A stretch of DNA of 49,540 bases from an uncultured Prevotellaceae bacterium (GTDB lineage Bacteria; Bacteroidota; Bacteroidia; Bacteroidales; Bacteroidaceae), in contig ONSR01000012.1 in the NCBI GenBank assembly GCA_900320565.1, positions 1 through 49,540 on the forward strand, read 5' to 3'. Shown here piece by piece: positions 1 through 8,322 of the stretch. The notes below the pieces were generated by a model. It ran no database searches. It saw nothing but the letters and a program-made list of their open reading frames with translations, and had not been told where the DNA came from. Numbering within the stretch: position 1 is the stretch's first letter; each line of letters starts with the position of its first letter. The position numbers were made by a program, and so were the translations under genes.

Positions 1-1
1 C

Positions 2-370
2 TACGAACAAACAAAATCATGGTTCACCATCGAGGGTGGAGGCCTCTTCGCTGCCTTCGGCAAATACGGGCCTATCTCGTTTAACAACGACAGGTCAATC
101 CATTTTGACAGTTACACCGACGTGCGCTATCCTGTCGGCGGTTATCTGTCGGGCAACTATGTCTATGATGCCGACGGCACAGAAGTGACGAACGACTGGG
201 TTGTCATCGGCCCCGACACGCAAGCGACAAAGGATTTGATTACAGGAGTAGCCTCTCCTAAATCCTCTCCTGAAGGGAATGACTTCATCTATAACCTTGC
301 TGGCCAACGCTTGAGCAAGCCTCAGAAAGGCATCAACATCGTTGGCGGCAAAAAGGTCTTGATAGAATAA
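2..370 (+). CDS. C-terminal end of a secreted protein (partial)
   Basis: The reading frame is open from the window edge and ends at the stop before 370, so only the last 122 residues are present. The catalytic or binding part lies outside and the family cannot be named. The last 30 residues (NDFIYNLAGQRLSKPQKG, then a GGKKVLIE end) match the short tail seen on many secreted Prevotella proteins, which is thought to act as a surface-sorting or anchoring signal. The stretch ASPKSSPEG just before the tail is encoded by a copy of the dispersed palindrome found in other genes here. A bidirectional terminator follows at 402-435 and faces a convergent gene. Confidence 0.8.
   Translation, partial: YEQTKSWFTIEGGGLFAAFGKYGPISFNNDRSIHFDSYTDVRYPVGGYLSGNYVYDADGTEVTNDWVVIGPDTQATKDLITGVASPKSSPEGNDFIYNLAGQRLSKPQKGINIVGGKKVLIE
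251..282. repeat. Intragenic palindromic element, copy 1
   Basis: CCTCTCCTAAATCCTCTCC followed by TGAAGGG is a degenerate copy of the palindrome at 8326-8358 and 42941-43014. It is in frame and encodes ASPKSSPEG, just ahead of the C-terminal tail of the partial gene. Confidence 0.45.
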
Positions 371-401
371 GGAACAGGCTTAAAGGAAATAACATTATAA
401 C

Positions 402-435
402 ACATAGAGCCCGCGCTTCTGCGTGGGCTCTATGT
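402..435. terminator. Bidirectional terminator between convergent genes
   Basis: ACATAGAGCCCGCGC and GCGTGGGCTCTATGT form a 15-bp stem with one G-T pair and a TTCT loop. It lies between the stop at 370 and the convergent stop at 456 and could end transcription from both sides. Confidence 0.8.
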
Positions 436-455
436 TTATGCAGGCTTACTTTCGT

Positions 456-2798
456 TTATTTAGCCATTATCTTCCTGACGATGGAAGCGCCGTTGCGAAG
501 GATGATGTGCGCTATGACGGGCTCTCCTACAGGCAAAGCATAGCCGATGCGGCGTCCCTGCAGGTCGTAGTAATACACGCCGACAATGTCGTCGGACAGG
601 GAACTCGTCTCCTCCCCTGGCAGGAGCACGGGCTCGATCTCCACCTCGTCGATACCTGTGGCTGTGATGCCTTCGGGAGTTGTCTGTTCGAGCAGAGTCT
701 CGCAAAGAGCCGTGCTGGGCGTCAGGTAGTAATTGTCGAGCAACTCGAAACGGGCAGGATTGCTGGTGACTTGCACAAGAGTTTTGCTTGCGTTGATGCC
801 GAGGTATCTGGATGAAGCCAGTCGGAAAGCGAACTTGCCGACTGCGAAATTCATCGTAATCCGTTCGGGAATGGCAGACAGGAAAGACTTTTCACGCGAA
901 GACAAGAAGAGACCTGTGCCCATGTTATAGATGCAGTAGTAGGTCTGGTCGTCGTGACGCAAGATAATCCAATGGTTGTTGGGGTCTGTCACGTCAGCCT
1001 CAGCCTGAGGAATGGTGACGAGCTGATTGTCGCGCACTGCAATGATGTCCGTGCCGTTGCCTATCATATAAGCTCGGAAAGAACAGATGTGGTCAGTCTT
1101 CACGGTATTGCCGTAGCGCAACAACTCGTTCTTTTCGGCCATCTTCAGCAGCGCAGCCTTCATCTCCCTGACGGTATATTCGGTCTTCAACATGTCGCGA
1201 ATGGGTGCTAACGCCTCATATGTGTATCCCTCGAAGCGGTTAGCTCTGGCGACTAGATCCTGAACAAACGGATCCAGCAACTTCTTCGTACCACGCGTAG
1301 CAAGGAGTGCCTTCATCGAAGCCTTCGAGTCGGCAAGGTAAGCCGTCTTCAGCGTAGCGATAAGGGAGTCGAGGTTGATGCTCTCCACGCAGCTGTGGTC
1401 GTCCACGAGCGGCAATGTGCTGGCAGAATCCTTAGGCATTCCGTAGCCGCCAGTCTGCATGTAGAACGCACGAGGCACATCGCTGGCACGACCATGACCA
1501 TAGTCCATGCGGCGGTGGCGGGTGGTTATCTCTCCGTCCTTGATGAAAGTCTGATAGTCTGTCTGCGAGAAGAGGTCCACCTTGTTGACGAAGTACCACT
1601 TGCCGCTGCCCACACTGCGCTGGTAATTGTTACGGTAATAAGCCCTGCGGAAGAGCTCGCCGCCGGTGTCGGCCCAGTTCTCGATGAAGGAGTACCAGGT
1701 GTTGTAGTAGTGCGACTCGCCACTGTGACGGATGGTTGCCATGTAGTGCCACTCAGGGTCGTCTATGTTCTTGTACCACGTAGAGAGCAGCGAACAGGGA
1801 TAGCGAATGATGCTGTCGTTGCCGGCTTGATCCTTGAGAACGATGGTACGCTCCTCTGGACGGGCACACGTCAGGAACTGTACCCATTGCCCCGGATTCC
1901 AACGACCATTATAGACCATAGACTGGCAGCCTGTGCCTTCGTTGCCGAAGCGATTGATGGCAACGTCATCGCCGTTAGCCAATGCACCTGCCCTGAGGTA
2001 TGTGGCGAGGTCGGGAGTGATGTCTGTGTCGCCATTGTCCCAGATGGAGAAGAGGACGCGATGCTGATAAGACGAGGGAATCGTATCGGTTTTCTGCCCG
2101 TTCTCGTTCTCCACAGTCTGGCCACACATCTGTATGCCCATGTAGCCACCTGTGATGCCAAGCGTCATGAGGTACGTGTTGATGGTTGCCCACTGCTTTG
2201 GCATAAGCACTTCCTGGTAGCACCACTCATATGACTCGTTCTGCGGAGCGCCGGCAGCCGTAGAGTGTCCGAACCAAAGATGTGTGGCAGGCGTTGGGAA
2301 ACCTCGCAGATGGGCATCTATAACAGGCCGGCTGCCCGTACGCTCGAAGTCGAGCTCATCAAGACGCTGGATGCGACTATATCCCTCGGGAGCCTGAATC
2401 TCCACACGATACCACGTATCGGCAGGGAAGTTCATCTCTGGAATTATCTCCAGGCTCGCACTCTTGCTTCTGGTACATGCCTGTGTAACGCTATGCTCAA
2501 GAAGCACCTCGCTAGTCTCACAGTTCTTGACGCGAACATTAAGTGTCACATCGCCTGTCACCTTTGATATCAGCTTTGCAGAGGCAGACACCGTGGCCTT
2601 GGGAATACGAAGGCAATAGACGAGGATGATGCGGTCGTCCGTCTCGAAAGTCGTAGTCGTTACGCCATTGTCGTTCTTTCGGACACCTGCATATCGCCCA
2701 TCTATCTCGCGATAGTGGCAGTTGCCATCGATAATGTCCGTGGCCTGCAACTGCAAGGCGACGAGCATCATCAGGCATGATAAAAGATTGTGTTTCAT
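456..2798 (-). CDS. Secreted DUF3472/DUF5077-type protein
   Basis: A 780-residue protein with a signal peptide (about residues 1-19, MKHNLLSCLMMLVALQLQA). Residues 25-150 resemble the beta-sandwich DUF5077 domain. Residues 150-400 resemble DUF3472, with WFGHSTAAGAPQNESYEWCY, HRVLFSIWDNGD and the GNEGTGCQS and SWYKN-like segments. A lectin-like region follows at about 570-700, and the protein ends in a Bacteroidales-type tail (VYYYDLQGRRIG to VRKIMAK). Family members are found in polysaccharide-use loci of Bacteroidetes, but the biochemical activity is not known. The start lies 14 bp from the acyl-CoA dehydrogenase stop, so it may be read through from that operon. A surface carbohydrate-binding or hydrolytic role is an inference. 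Confidence 0.8.
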   Translation of the reverse strand: MKHNLLSCLMMLVALQLQATDIIDGNCHYREIDGRYAGVRKNDNGVTTTTFETDDRIILVYCLRIPKATVSASAKLISKVTGDVTLNVRVKNCETSEVLLEHSVTQACTRSKSASLEIIPEMNFPADTWYRVEIQAPEGYSRIQRLDELDFERTGSRPVIDAHLRGFPTPATHLWFGHSTAAGAPQNESYEWCYQEVLMPKQWATINTYLMTLGITGGYMGIQMCGQTVENENGQKTDTIPSSYQHRVLFSIWDNGDTDITPDLATYLRAGALANGDDVAINRFGNEGTGCQSMVYNGRWNPGQWVQFLTCARPEERTIVLKDQAGNDSIIRYPCSLLSTWYKNIDDPEWHYMATIRHSGESHYYNTWYSFIENWADTGGELFRRAYYRNNYQRSVGSGKWYFVNKVDLFSQTDYQTFIKDGEITTRHRRMDYGHGRASDVPRAFYMQTGGYGMPKDSASTLPLVDDHSCVESINLDSLIATLKTAYLADSKASMKALLATRGTKKLLDPFVQDLVARANRFEGYTYEALAPIRDMLKTEYTVREMKAALLKMAEKNELLRYGNTVKTDHICSFRAYMIGNGTDIIAVRDNQLVTIPQAEADVTDPNNHWIILRHDDQTYYCIYNMGTGLFLSSREKSFLSAIPERITMNFAVGKFAFRLASSRYLGINASKTLVQVTSNPARFELLDNYYLTPSTALCETLLEQTTPEGITATGIDEVEIEPVLLPGEETSSLSDDIVGVYYYDLQGRRIGYALPVGEPVIAHIILRNGASIVRKIMAK

Positions 2799-2812
2799 GG
2801 TTTATGGATTGA

Positions 2813-4525
2813 TTATTGTTGTCTGTAATTGTCGAGCTGCTCAGGGTTCAGCTTGCCAAGCAAAGTGGCGTGCTTCTCGACCTCAGCTTCTGCAAGGTTC
2901 ACATAGACCTGCAGGCTCTTACCGAACAACTCGGGAGCCTTTGTAGCGTTCTGCATCAAGAGGTGACACATGATGACGTCTGCAGCCATCTCATAAAGGT
3001 GACGGGCACAGAGGTCGTGCAGTTCCTGGTTGTCTGCCTCCTTGACTGCTGCCGTACAAGCATTGAACTTCTCGGCCATTGCCTTGATGCGAGCCTTCGT
3101 TCCTTCAAGTTCCGCAGCGACAGGCAACTGCTCGTAGTCCTCGATGACTTGCGAATAGAAGCCGTTCGTCACATAGCGAATGGCAGCTACCGTCTGCAGC
3201 TGTGTTGTACCTTCGTAGATAGAGGTGATGCGGGCGTCGCGATAGATGCGCTGACAAGCATACTCGAGCATGAAGCCTGAACCGCCATGGACCTGTATGC
3301 AGTCGTAGCCATTCTGGTTGGCATACTCGCTGTTCATGCCCTTTGCCAATGGTGTGAAGGCATCGGCGAGGCGGCTGTACTGCTTGAGCTCAGCACGTTC
3401 TTCGGGCTCCAGCTTGCGGTCGCGAGCAATGTCCTCCAGTGCCTTGTAGATATCCACATAACGCGCCGTCTGATAGAGCAACGCACGACCTGCATCGAGG
3501 CGCGCCTTGATGTTGCTGATCATCTCAGCCACAGCGGGGAACTCGATGATGGCCTTGCCGAACTGCTTGCGGTCGCGTGCATAGGCGACGGCTTCGTTGT
3601 ATGCTGCCTGACTGAGGCCAACGCTCTGAGCAGCAATGCCGAGGCGGGCGCCATTCATCAGCGACATTACATATTTAATAAGGCCAAGCTTGCGGTCGCC
3701 GCACAGCTCGCACTTCGCATTCTTATAGACCAGCTCACAGGTTGGCGAGCCATGTATGCCGAGTTTGTTCTCGATACGACGCACGTCAACGCCTCCGTCG
3801 CGCTTGTCATAGATGAACATCGAGAGGCCACGGCCGTCGCGTGTGCCTGCTTCGCTGCGTGCAAGCACCAGATGGATGTCGCTGTCGCCGTTCGTAATGA
3901 AGCGCTTTGCGCCGTTCAAACGCCAGCAGTTGTTCTCCTCGTCGAAGGTTGCCTTGAGCATCACGCTTTGCAGGTCGCTGCCGGCATCAGGCTCGGTCAG
4001 GTCCATCGACATTGTCTCGCCCTTACATACGCGGGGAATGTACTTCTGTCTTTGTTCCTCGTTGCCAAAGCAATAGAGCGTCTCGATGCAGTCCTGCAGG
4101 CTCCAGATGTTCTCGAAGCCAGCATCGCCGGTCGAGACAATCTCGTTCGCTGCGGTATAGACTGTGACAGGCAGGTTCAAGCCACCATAGCGGCGAGGCA
4201 TCGTCATGCCGTTCATGCCTGCCTGAATCATGGCGTTGAGGTTCTCGTAGGTCTTCGAAGCATAAGTGACGCGACCCTTTTCGAGGTGAGGCCCCTCGGC
4301 ATCAACAGCCTCAGCATTGGGAGCCACAACGTTCGCCACGATGTCGCCCACGATGTCCAGCACCTTGTCATACGAATCCATCGCATCCGCAAAGTCCTGC
4401 GGAGCCTCGTCGTACTTGTCTTTATCCTCGTATTGACGTTCCTTGAGCTCAACGATGCGCTCCATCAAAGGACTGTTCTCGAGCTCGAACTTAATCTCAT
4501 TTATGTCGTTATAATAGTTTGCCAT
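2813..4525 (-). CDS. Acyl-CoA dehydrogenase
   Basis: A 570-residue FAD enzyme that oxidises an acyl-CoA to the enoyl-CoA, passing electrons to the ETF encoded in the same operon. Visible landmarks are the substrate/FAD segment MDLTEPDAGSDLQSVMLKAT (residues about 175-195), the central domain with LGIHGSPTCEL, and the C-terminal signature GSGFMLEYACQRIYRDARI followed by SIYEGT, which carries the catalytic Glu in this family. The length exceeds the usual 380 residues because of an N-terminal extension and an extra helical C-terminal domain, as in the Bacteroidetes type. Chain-length preference cannot be read from sequence. With etfAB it may work in butyrate or branched-chain acid metabolism. 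Confidence 0.93.
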   Translation of the reverse strand: MANYYNDINEIKFELENSPLMERIVELKERQYEDKDKYDEAPQDFADAMDSYDKVLDIVGDIVANVVAPNAEAVDAEGPHLEKGRVTYASKTYENLNAMIQAGMNGMTMPRRYGGLNLPVTVYTAANEIVSTGDAGFENIWSLQDCIETLYCFGNEEQRQKYIPRVCKGETMSMDLTEPDAGSDLQSVMLKATFDEENNCWRLNGAKRFITNGDSDIHLVLARSEAGTRDGRGLSMFIYDKRDGGVDVRRIENKLGIHGSPTCELVYKNAKCELCGDRKLGLIKYVMSLMNGARLGIAAQSVGLSQAAYNEAVAYARDRKQFGKAIIEFPAVAEMISNIKARLDAGRALLYQTARYVDIYKALEDIARDRKLEPEERAELKQYSRLADAFTPLAKGMNSEYANQNGYDCIQVHGGSGFMLEYACQRIYRDARITSIYEGTTQLQTVAAIRYVTNGFYSQVIEDYEQLPVAAELEGTKARIKAMAEKFNACTAAVKEADNQELHDLCARHLYEMAADVIMCHLLMQNATKAPELFGKSLQVYVNLAEAEVEKHATLLGKLNPEQLDNYRQQ

Positions 4526-4554
4526 GTTACTTTATTTTTGTAGAGAGTAGTTAT

Positions 4555-4988
4555 GTAGTTAAGTAGTTAAGCCAATACTACAGCTAAAGGTCTTTACTGA
4601 AATCTTTGTCAATAACACCTTTGCAATAGCCATTCAACAACTTGCTTGTTTCTTCTACCATATCAAAAAGGTGATTGTAATGCTCTTCATCGATATAACC
4701 CAAGTCCCTTGAAAGCAAAACATAATATCTGCATTCCTCCAGACTACCTTGGGCAATGTTGTAAAAACGAAGTTTATCTGCTCTACTCAATTTCTTATAA
4801 CCTTCCGCTATGTTAGCAGGAATGGAAATAGCTGCACGTTGAAACTGAGAACATAACCCATATCTCTCAAAGTCAGGGAAGTTTTTTGTCTCCTTGTAAA
4901 CCATCAGCACAAAGTCATGTGCCTTCTGCCATGCAACGATTCCGTGAAAGTTATTAGTCATGAGGTAATGGCTTAACTACTTAACTAC
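4555..4988. repeat. 20-bp inverted repeats around the four-helix-bundle gene
   Basis: GTAGTTAAGTAGTTAAGCCA at 4555-4574 and its exact reverse complement TGGCTTAACTACTTAACTAC at 4969-4988 enclose the small gene at 4584-4961. The repeats are made of 8-bp GTAGTTAA words. A further run of the same words continues to about 5005. The arrangement suggests that the gene and its flanks were inserted as one unit between etfA and the acyl-CoA dehydrogenase gene. Confidence 0.8.
4584..4961 (-). CDS. Four-helix-bundle protein (S23 / IVS family)
   Basis: A 125-residue protein with family landmarks near the N terminus (WQKAHDFVLMVYKETKNFP), in the middle (QFQRAAISIPANIAEGYKK) and in the third helix (GSLEECRYYVLLSRDLGYI). 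The family was first seen as ORFs within 23S rRNA intervening sequences and is related to Avd, the accessory protein of diversity-generating retroelements. No reverse transcriptase is nearby. Function of the free-standing members is unknown; nucleic-acid binding is a reasonable guess. It sits inside the etf operon, flanked by perfect 20-bp inverted repeats, so it looks like a passenger and not an operon partner. Confidence 0.92.
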   Translation of the reverse strand: MTNNFHGIVAWQKAHDFVLMVYKETKNFPDFERYGLCSQFQRAAISIPANIAEGYKKLSRADKLRFYNIAQGSLEECRYYVLLSRDLGYIDEEHYNHLFDMVEETSKLLNGYCKGVIDKDFSKDL

Positions 4989-5010
4989 TCTAACTACTTA
5001 ACTACTGGTT

Positions 5011-6033
5011 TTATTTACTATTCTGTTTGTAATACTTGATGAGCTTTGGTACGACTTCTTCTACTGTGCCGTTGATGACGTAGTCGGCAATTGTGTTGAT
5101 GGGGGCGTTCTCGTCTGAGTTGATGGAGATGATGATGCCCGACTCCTTCATGCCTGCCACGTGTTGAATGGCACCGCTGATGCCGCAAGCGATATACACT
5201 TTGGGACGGACGGTGACGCCTGTCTGACCAATCTGCAGGTCGTGGTCGGCAAAGCCTGCATCCACGGCAGCACGGCTGGCACCCACTTCTGCATGAAGTA
5301 CTTTGGCGAGTTCATACAGTTGGTCAAAGCCTTCCTTCGAGCCGACGCCATAGCCTCCAGCCACAATGATAGGAGCGCCTTTCAGGTTGTTCTTGGCTGC
5401 CTCGACGTGACGGTCGAGCACCTTGGTGACGTACTCTGCCTCGGGAACGAACTTCGCTACATCTTCCACGATGACCTCGCCCTTGTAGTTCTGGTCGAGT
5501 ATCTCTGCCTTCATCACGCCGCTGCGAACAGTCGCCATCTGCGGTCTGTTCTCGGGATTGACGATGGTAGCCACGATGTTTCCACCAAAGGCGGGTCGTA
5601 TCTGATACAACAGGTTCTCGTACGTCTTACCATTCTTCTTGTCCTCATGAGGACCAATCTCAAGGCTGGTGCAGTCCGCGGTGAGTCCGCTATGCAAGGC
5701 AGACGAGACGCGCGGACCGAGGTCGCGACCTACGACGTCAGCTCCCATCAGGCAAATCTGCGGTTTCTCCTGCTTGAAGAGGTTGACGAGGACTGCCGTG
5801 TGAGGCTTGCTCGTATAGGGAGCGAGGCCTTCTGCATCGAAGATATGGAGTTTATCGACGCCATAAGGAAGTATCTGAGCCTCCACTTTTCCCACGATTC
5901 CGCTGCCGGCAGCAACGGCTTCGAGTTGTACGCCAAGCGTATTGGCCAGCTTCCTGCCTTTAGTCAGAAGCTCTTGGCTTACTTCGGCAACCTTTGTGCC
6001 TTCAAGCTCGCAATAAACAAATACACTATTCAT
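5011..6033 (-). CDS. etfA: Electron transfer flavoprotein alpha subunit
   Basis: A 340-residue EtfA. The N-terminal half has the adenine-nucleotide-like fold shared with EtfB. The C-terminal FAD domain shows GYGVGSKEGFDQLYELAK, ASRAAVDAGFADHDLQIGQT and YIACGISGAIQHVAGM, the FAD-binding signature. It accepts electrons from the acyl-CoA dehydrogenase encoded downstream. The start lies 6 bp from the etfB stop, so the two are co-translated. Whether this ETF is an electron-bifurcating type cannot be decided from what is visible. Confidence 0.96.
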   Translation of the reverse strand: MNSVFVYCELEGTKVAEVSQELLTKGRKLANTLGVQLEAVAAGSGIVGKVEAQILPYGVDKLHIFDAEGLAPYTSKPHTAVLVNLFKQEKPQICLMGADVVGRDLGPRVSSALHSGLTADCTSLEIGPHEDKKNGKTYENLLYQIRPAFGGNIVATIVNPENRPQMATVRSGVMKAEILDQNYKGEVIVEDVAKFVPEAEYVTKVLDRHVEAAKNNLKGAPIIVAGGYGVGSKEGFDQLYELAKVLHAEVGASRAAVDAGFADHDLQIGQTGVTVRPKVYIACGISGAIQHVAGMKESGIIISINSDENAPINTIADYVINGTVEEVVPKLIKYYKQNSK

Positions 6034-6039
6034 AGGGCG

Positions 6040-6927
6040 TTATCCGATTGTGTGGCTTGCGAGGAGTTCCTGGATGAGACCGTTCACGTCCTCGTCACTG
6101 CCGGTTAATACTTTACTTTCCTTCGCCTTGAAGACGATGTTCTCTACGTTCTTGACCTTAGTTGGCGAGCCTGCCAGACCGCATTGCTGCAGGTCGGCAT
6201 TCACGTCGGCACAACTGAGTTGACCGAGCTTCAGGTAAGGTTTCTTCTCATACTCTGCTGCGTAGGGCAGGTCGGCAAAGCTTGTGCCCTGAGCCAACTC
6301 CATTGGAGCGAGGCATCGCTTGTACTTCATGACGCGCTTGACGTTGCGAGGACGGCAGGGAGCAGCGCTTCCGTTGACGGTCAGGACGCAAGGCAGCGGG
6401 CTTTCCACTGTTTCTACGCCGCCGTCGATATGGCGCTTGACGGTAATCTTGCCGTCCTTCAGCGAGAGAATCTCCTCGCTGTATGTGATTTGATTCAAGC
6501 CCAACTTCTCAGCCACCTGCGGTCCAACCTGAGCGGTATCGCCGTCGATAGCCTGACGACCGCCAATGATGAGGTCCACATTGGGGCATACATGCTTGAT
6601 GGCAGTAGCGAGGGCATAGCTCGTGGCGAGTGTGTCGGCACCGGCAAAGGCACGGTCTGTCAGCAGATAACCGCCGTCGGCACCGCGATACATGGCTTCT
6701 CGAATCACTTCGGCAGCACGGCCCGGTCCCATGGTGAGGACGGTAACTGTGGTGCCGGGGAATTGGTCTTTCAGTCTCAGAGCCTGCTCGAGGGCGTTGA
6801 GGTCCTCGGGGTTGAAGATGGCAGGCAACGCGCTACGATTGACGGTTCCCTCGGGCGTCATGGCGTCCGGGCCGACGTTGCGCGTATCGGGCACTTGCTT
6901 GGCAAGTACGATGATGTTCAAACTCAT
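6040..6927 (-). CDS. etfB: Electron transfer flavoprotein beta subunit
   Basis: A 295-residue EtfB, the first gene of the etfB-etfA-dehydrogenase operon. It begins MSLNIIVLAKQVPDTRNVG and has NPEDLNALEQALRLKDQ and the nucleotide-binding GGRQAIDGDTAQVGPQVAE. The family signature region reads SPLPCVLTVNGSAAPCRPRN. It is somewhat longer than the common 250-260 residues because of its C-terminal arm, as in clostridial and Bacteroidetes ETFs. A promoter -7 element lies 48 bp upstream at 6975-6982. Confidence 0.96.
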   Translation of the reverse strand: MSLNIIVLAKQVPDTRNVGPDAMTPEGTVNRSALPAIFNPEDLNALEQALRLKDQFPGTTVTVLTMGPGRAAEVIREAMYRGADGGYLLTDRAFAGADTLATSYALATAIKHVCPNVDLIIGGRQAIDGDTAQVGPQVAEKLGLNQITYSEEILSLKDGKITVKRHIDGGVETVESPLPCVLTVNGSAAPCRPRNVKRVMKYKRCLAPMELAQGTSFADLPYAAEYEKKPYLKLGQLSCADVNADLQQCGLAGSPTKVKNVENIVFKAKESKVLTGSDEDVNGLIQELLASHTIG

Positions 6928-6974
6928 ATTATTCTCTATTCTGTTTATTTTTGCACACTTTGTTAAATTTCGTG

Positions 6975-6982
6975 CAAAGGTA
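6975..6982 (-). promoter_or_regulatory. Promoter -7 element of the etf operon
   Basis: Read on the minus strand this is TACCTTTG, matching the Bacteroidetes -7 consensus TAnnTTTG. A poor TTTG-like match (CTTG) lies about 20 bp upstream. It is placed correctly for etfB. Confidence 0.6.
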
Positions 6983-7035
6983 CGGCTTTCTTTTCAATTA
7001 GGCAAGGAAAGAGCCTAATTATATATAATAATGTG

Positions 7036-8301
7036 TCAATATCTCTCCAGGAAGTCTCGAACGAGACGGAAGGTGGGTTCGTAGCTGTCGGTCACCGCGT
7101 GCTCCCAGTTGTCGTAGATGGTGTGGTAATACTGGAAGGCGTCGCCCTTCTCGTTCTCAAGGAAGATGCACGGCACGCCACGGGTTGCGAAGACATAATG
7201 GTCGCTGTTGGCAGCGAGATTGCCGCGGTGGAGGTCCTTGAAATAGTGCTTCTCGGCATTAATCTGCTCGAAGAGTGGGAAGGCCTGCATGCCTGCGTCG
7301 CTCACTTCGCAGTATTGAACCGGGTTGTTGTCGCCTATCATGTCGATGTTGAAGAGGTACTTAATCTTCTCGAGCGGGAAGGTGGGATGCTCCACGAAAT
7401 AGGTCGAACCGCGCAGGTTGGCGTCCTCGCCCGAGAAGGCCAGGAAGTAGATGTCGAACTTGGGACGGTGCTTGGCGTAGTACCTGGCGAGTGTGACGAG
7501 CGTGGCCGAGCCAGAGGCATTGTCGTTGGCGCCTGCATAGAATATCTTGTCGCCGAGGTTGCCCAGGTGATCATAATGGGCGGTGAAGACGTAGCAACTG
7601 TCGTGACGCGCTCCCTCGACCTTGCTGATGACGTTGAAACACTCGTAATCCTTCAGGAACTTGGCATCCACGTCGAGCCGCACGCGCTGCACACCTTCGA
7701 TGGCTTCCGGCGTAACCCAGACGATGGGCTTGTCTACGACACGATGTCCGTAAGCCTTGAAGAACTTAATCGGCGCAGGCCAGGTGTAGATGAGGCCGGC
7801 ATTCGTGCATTCGCCATCCTTTTGCAGACGCGAGAAATCCTGGCTGTGCTTGTAGGTGAACCAGAACTCGCAAGCCACCAAGCAGTTCCTGTATTCGGGT
7901 TTCTGCAGGTCGGAGAACATCTTGCCGGCATTGTAGTGGAGCGTATCGACGTGATAGACGGGGAACTCTCCCTTGACGCCAGGGCTGTATTCGCGCATCG
8001 AGAAGTCCACGCCAGTCTGGAGGGGCTTCCCGTCTGCCTCCATTTCCATGTTTCCGGCAAAGGTCTGGATGTCGAGCGTGAAAGGTTGCAACGTCACTTC
8101 ATCCACGCCTGCCCGCTTGTATTCCTTTGCCAAGAACTTGCCCGCCTTGTTGGCTCCGCCCTTCGCATACCCGCGACCTTGATACTTCTTGGAGGCCAAC
8201 TCCTTCACCACACGCTTGTAGCGCGACAAATCCTGCGCGTTTGCTTGCAATCCAAAGGCAAGCAAAACAATTAGTAGAACTCTCATAGTCATATTTTTCA
8301 T
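7036..8301 (-). CDS. Secreted M28-family metallopeptidase
   Basis: A 421-residue zinc aminopeptidase-like protein with a signal peptide (about residues 1-22, ending QANA). Two-zinc site landmarks are all present: FTAHYDHLG (His and Asp), GANDNASGSAT (bridging Asp), AFSGEDANLRGS (Glu-Asp pair) and NIDMIGDN. A final His is supplied by SDHYVFATRGVPC. Residues 25-210 form a long N-terminal segment that holds a PA-like or lid insert. M28 enzymes of this layout cleave N-terminal amino acids from peptides outside the cytoplasm. It probably shares in the peptide-scavenging role suggested by the other peptidases nearby. Confidence 0.92.
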   Translation of the reverse strand: MKNMTMRVLLIVLLAFGLQANAQDLSRYKRVVKELASKKYQGRGYAKGGANKAGKFLAKEYKRAGVDEVTLQPFTLDIQTFAGNMEMEADGKPLQTGVDFSMREYSPGVKGEFPVYHVDTLHYNAGKMFSDLQKPEYRNCLVACEFWFTYKHSQDFSRLQKDGECTNAGLIYTWPAPIKFFKAYGHRVVDKPIVWVTPEAIEGVQRVRLDVDAKFLKDYECFNVISKVEGARHDSCYVFTAHYDHLGNLGDKIFYAGANDNASGSATLVTLARYYAKHRPKFDIYFLAFSGEDANLRGSTYFVEHPTFPLEKIKYLFNIDMIGDNNPVQYCEVSDAGMQAFPLFEQINAEKHYFKDLHRGNLAANSDHYVFATRGVPCIFLENEKGDAFQYYHTIYDNWEHAVTDSYEPTFRLVRDFLERY

Positions 8302-8322
8302 AGTGTTAAATCATTTGGCAGA

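Noticed and set aside
4584-4961. Diversity-generating retroelement accessory gene
   Set aside because: The protein is related to Avd, but there is no reverse transcriptase, template repeat or variable repeat nearby.
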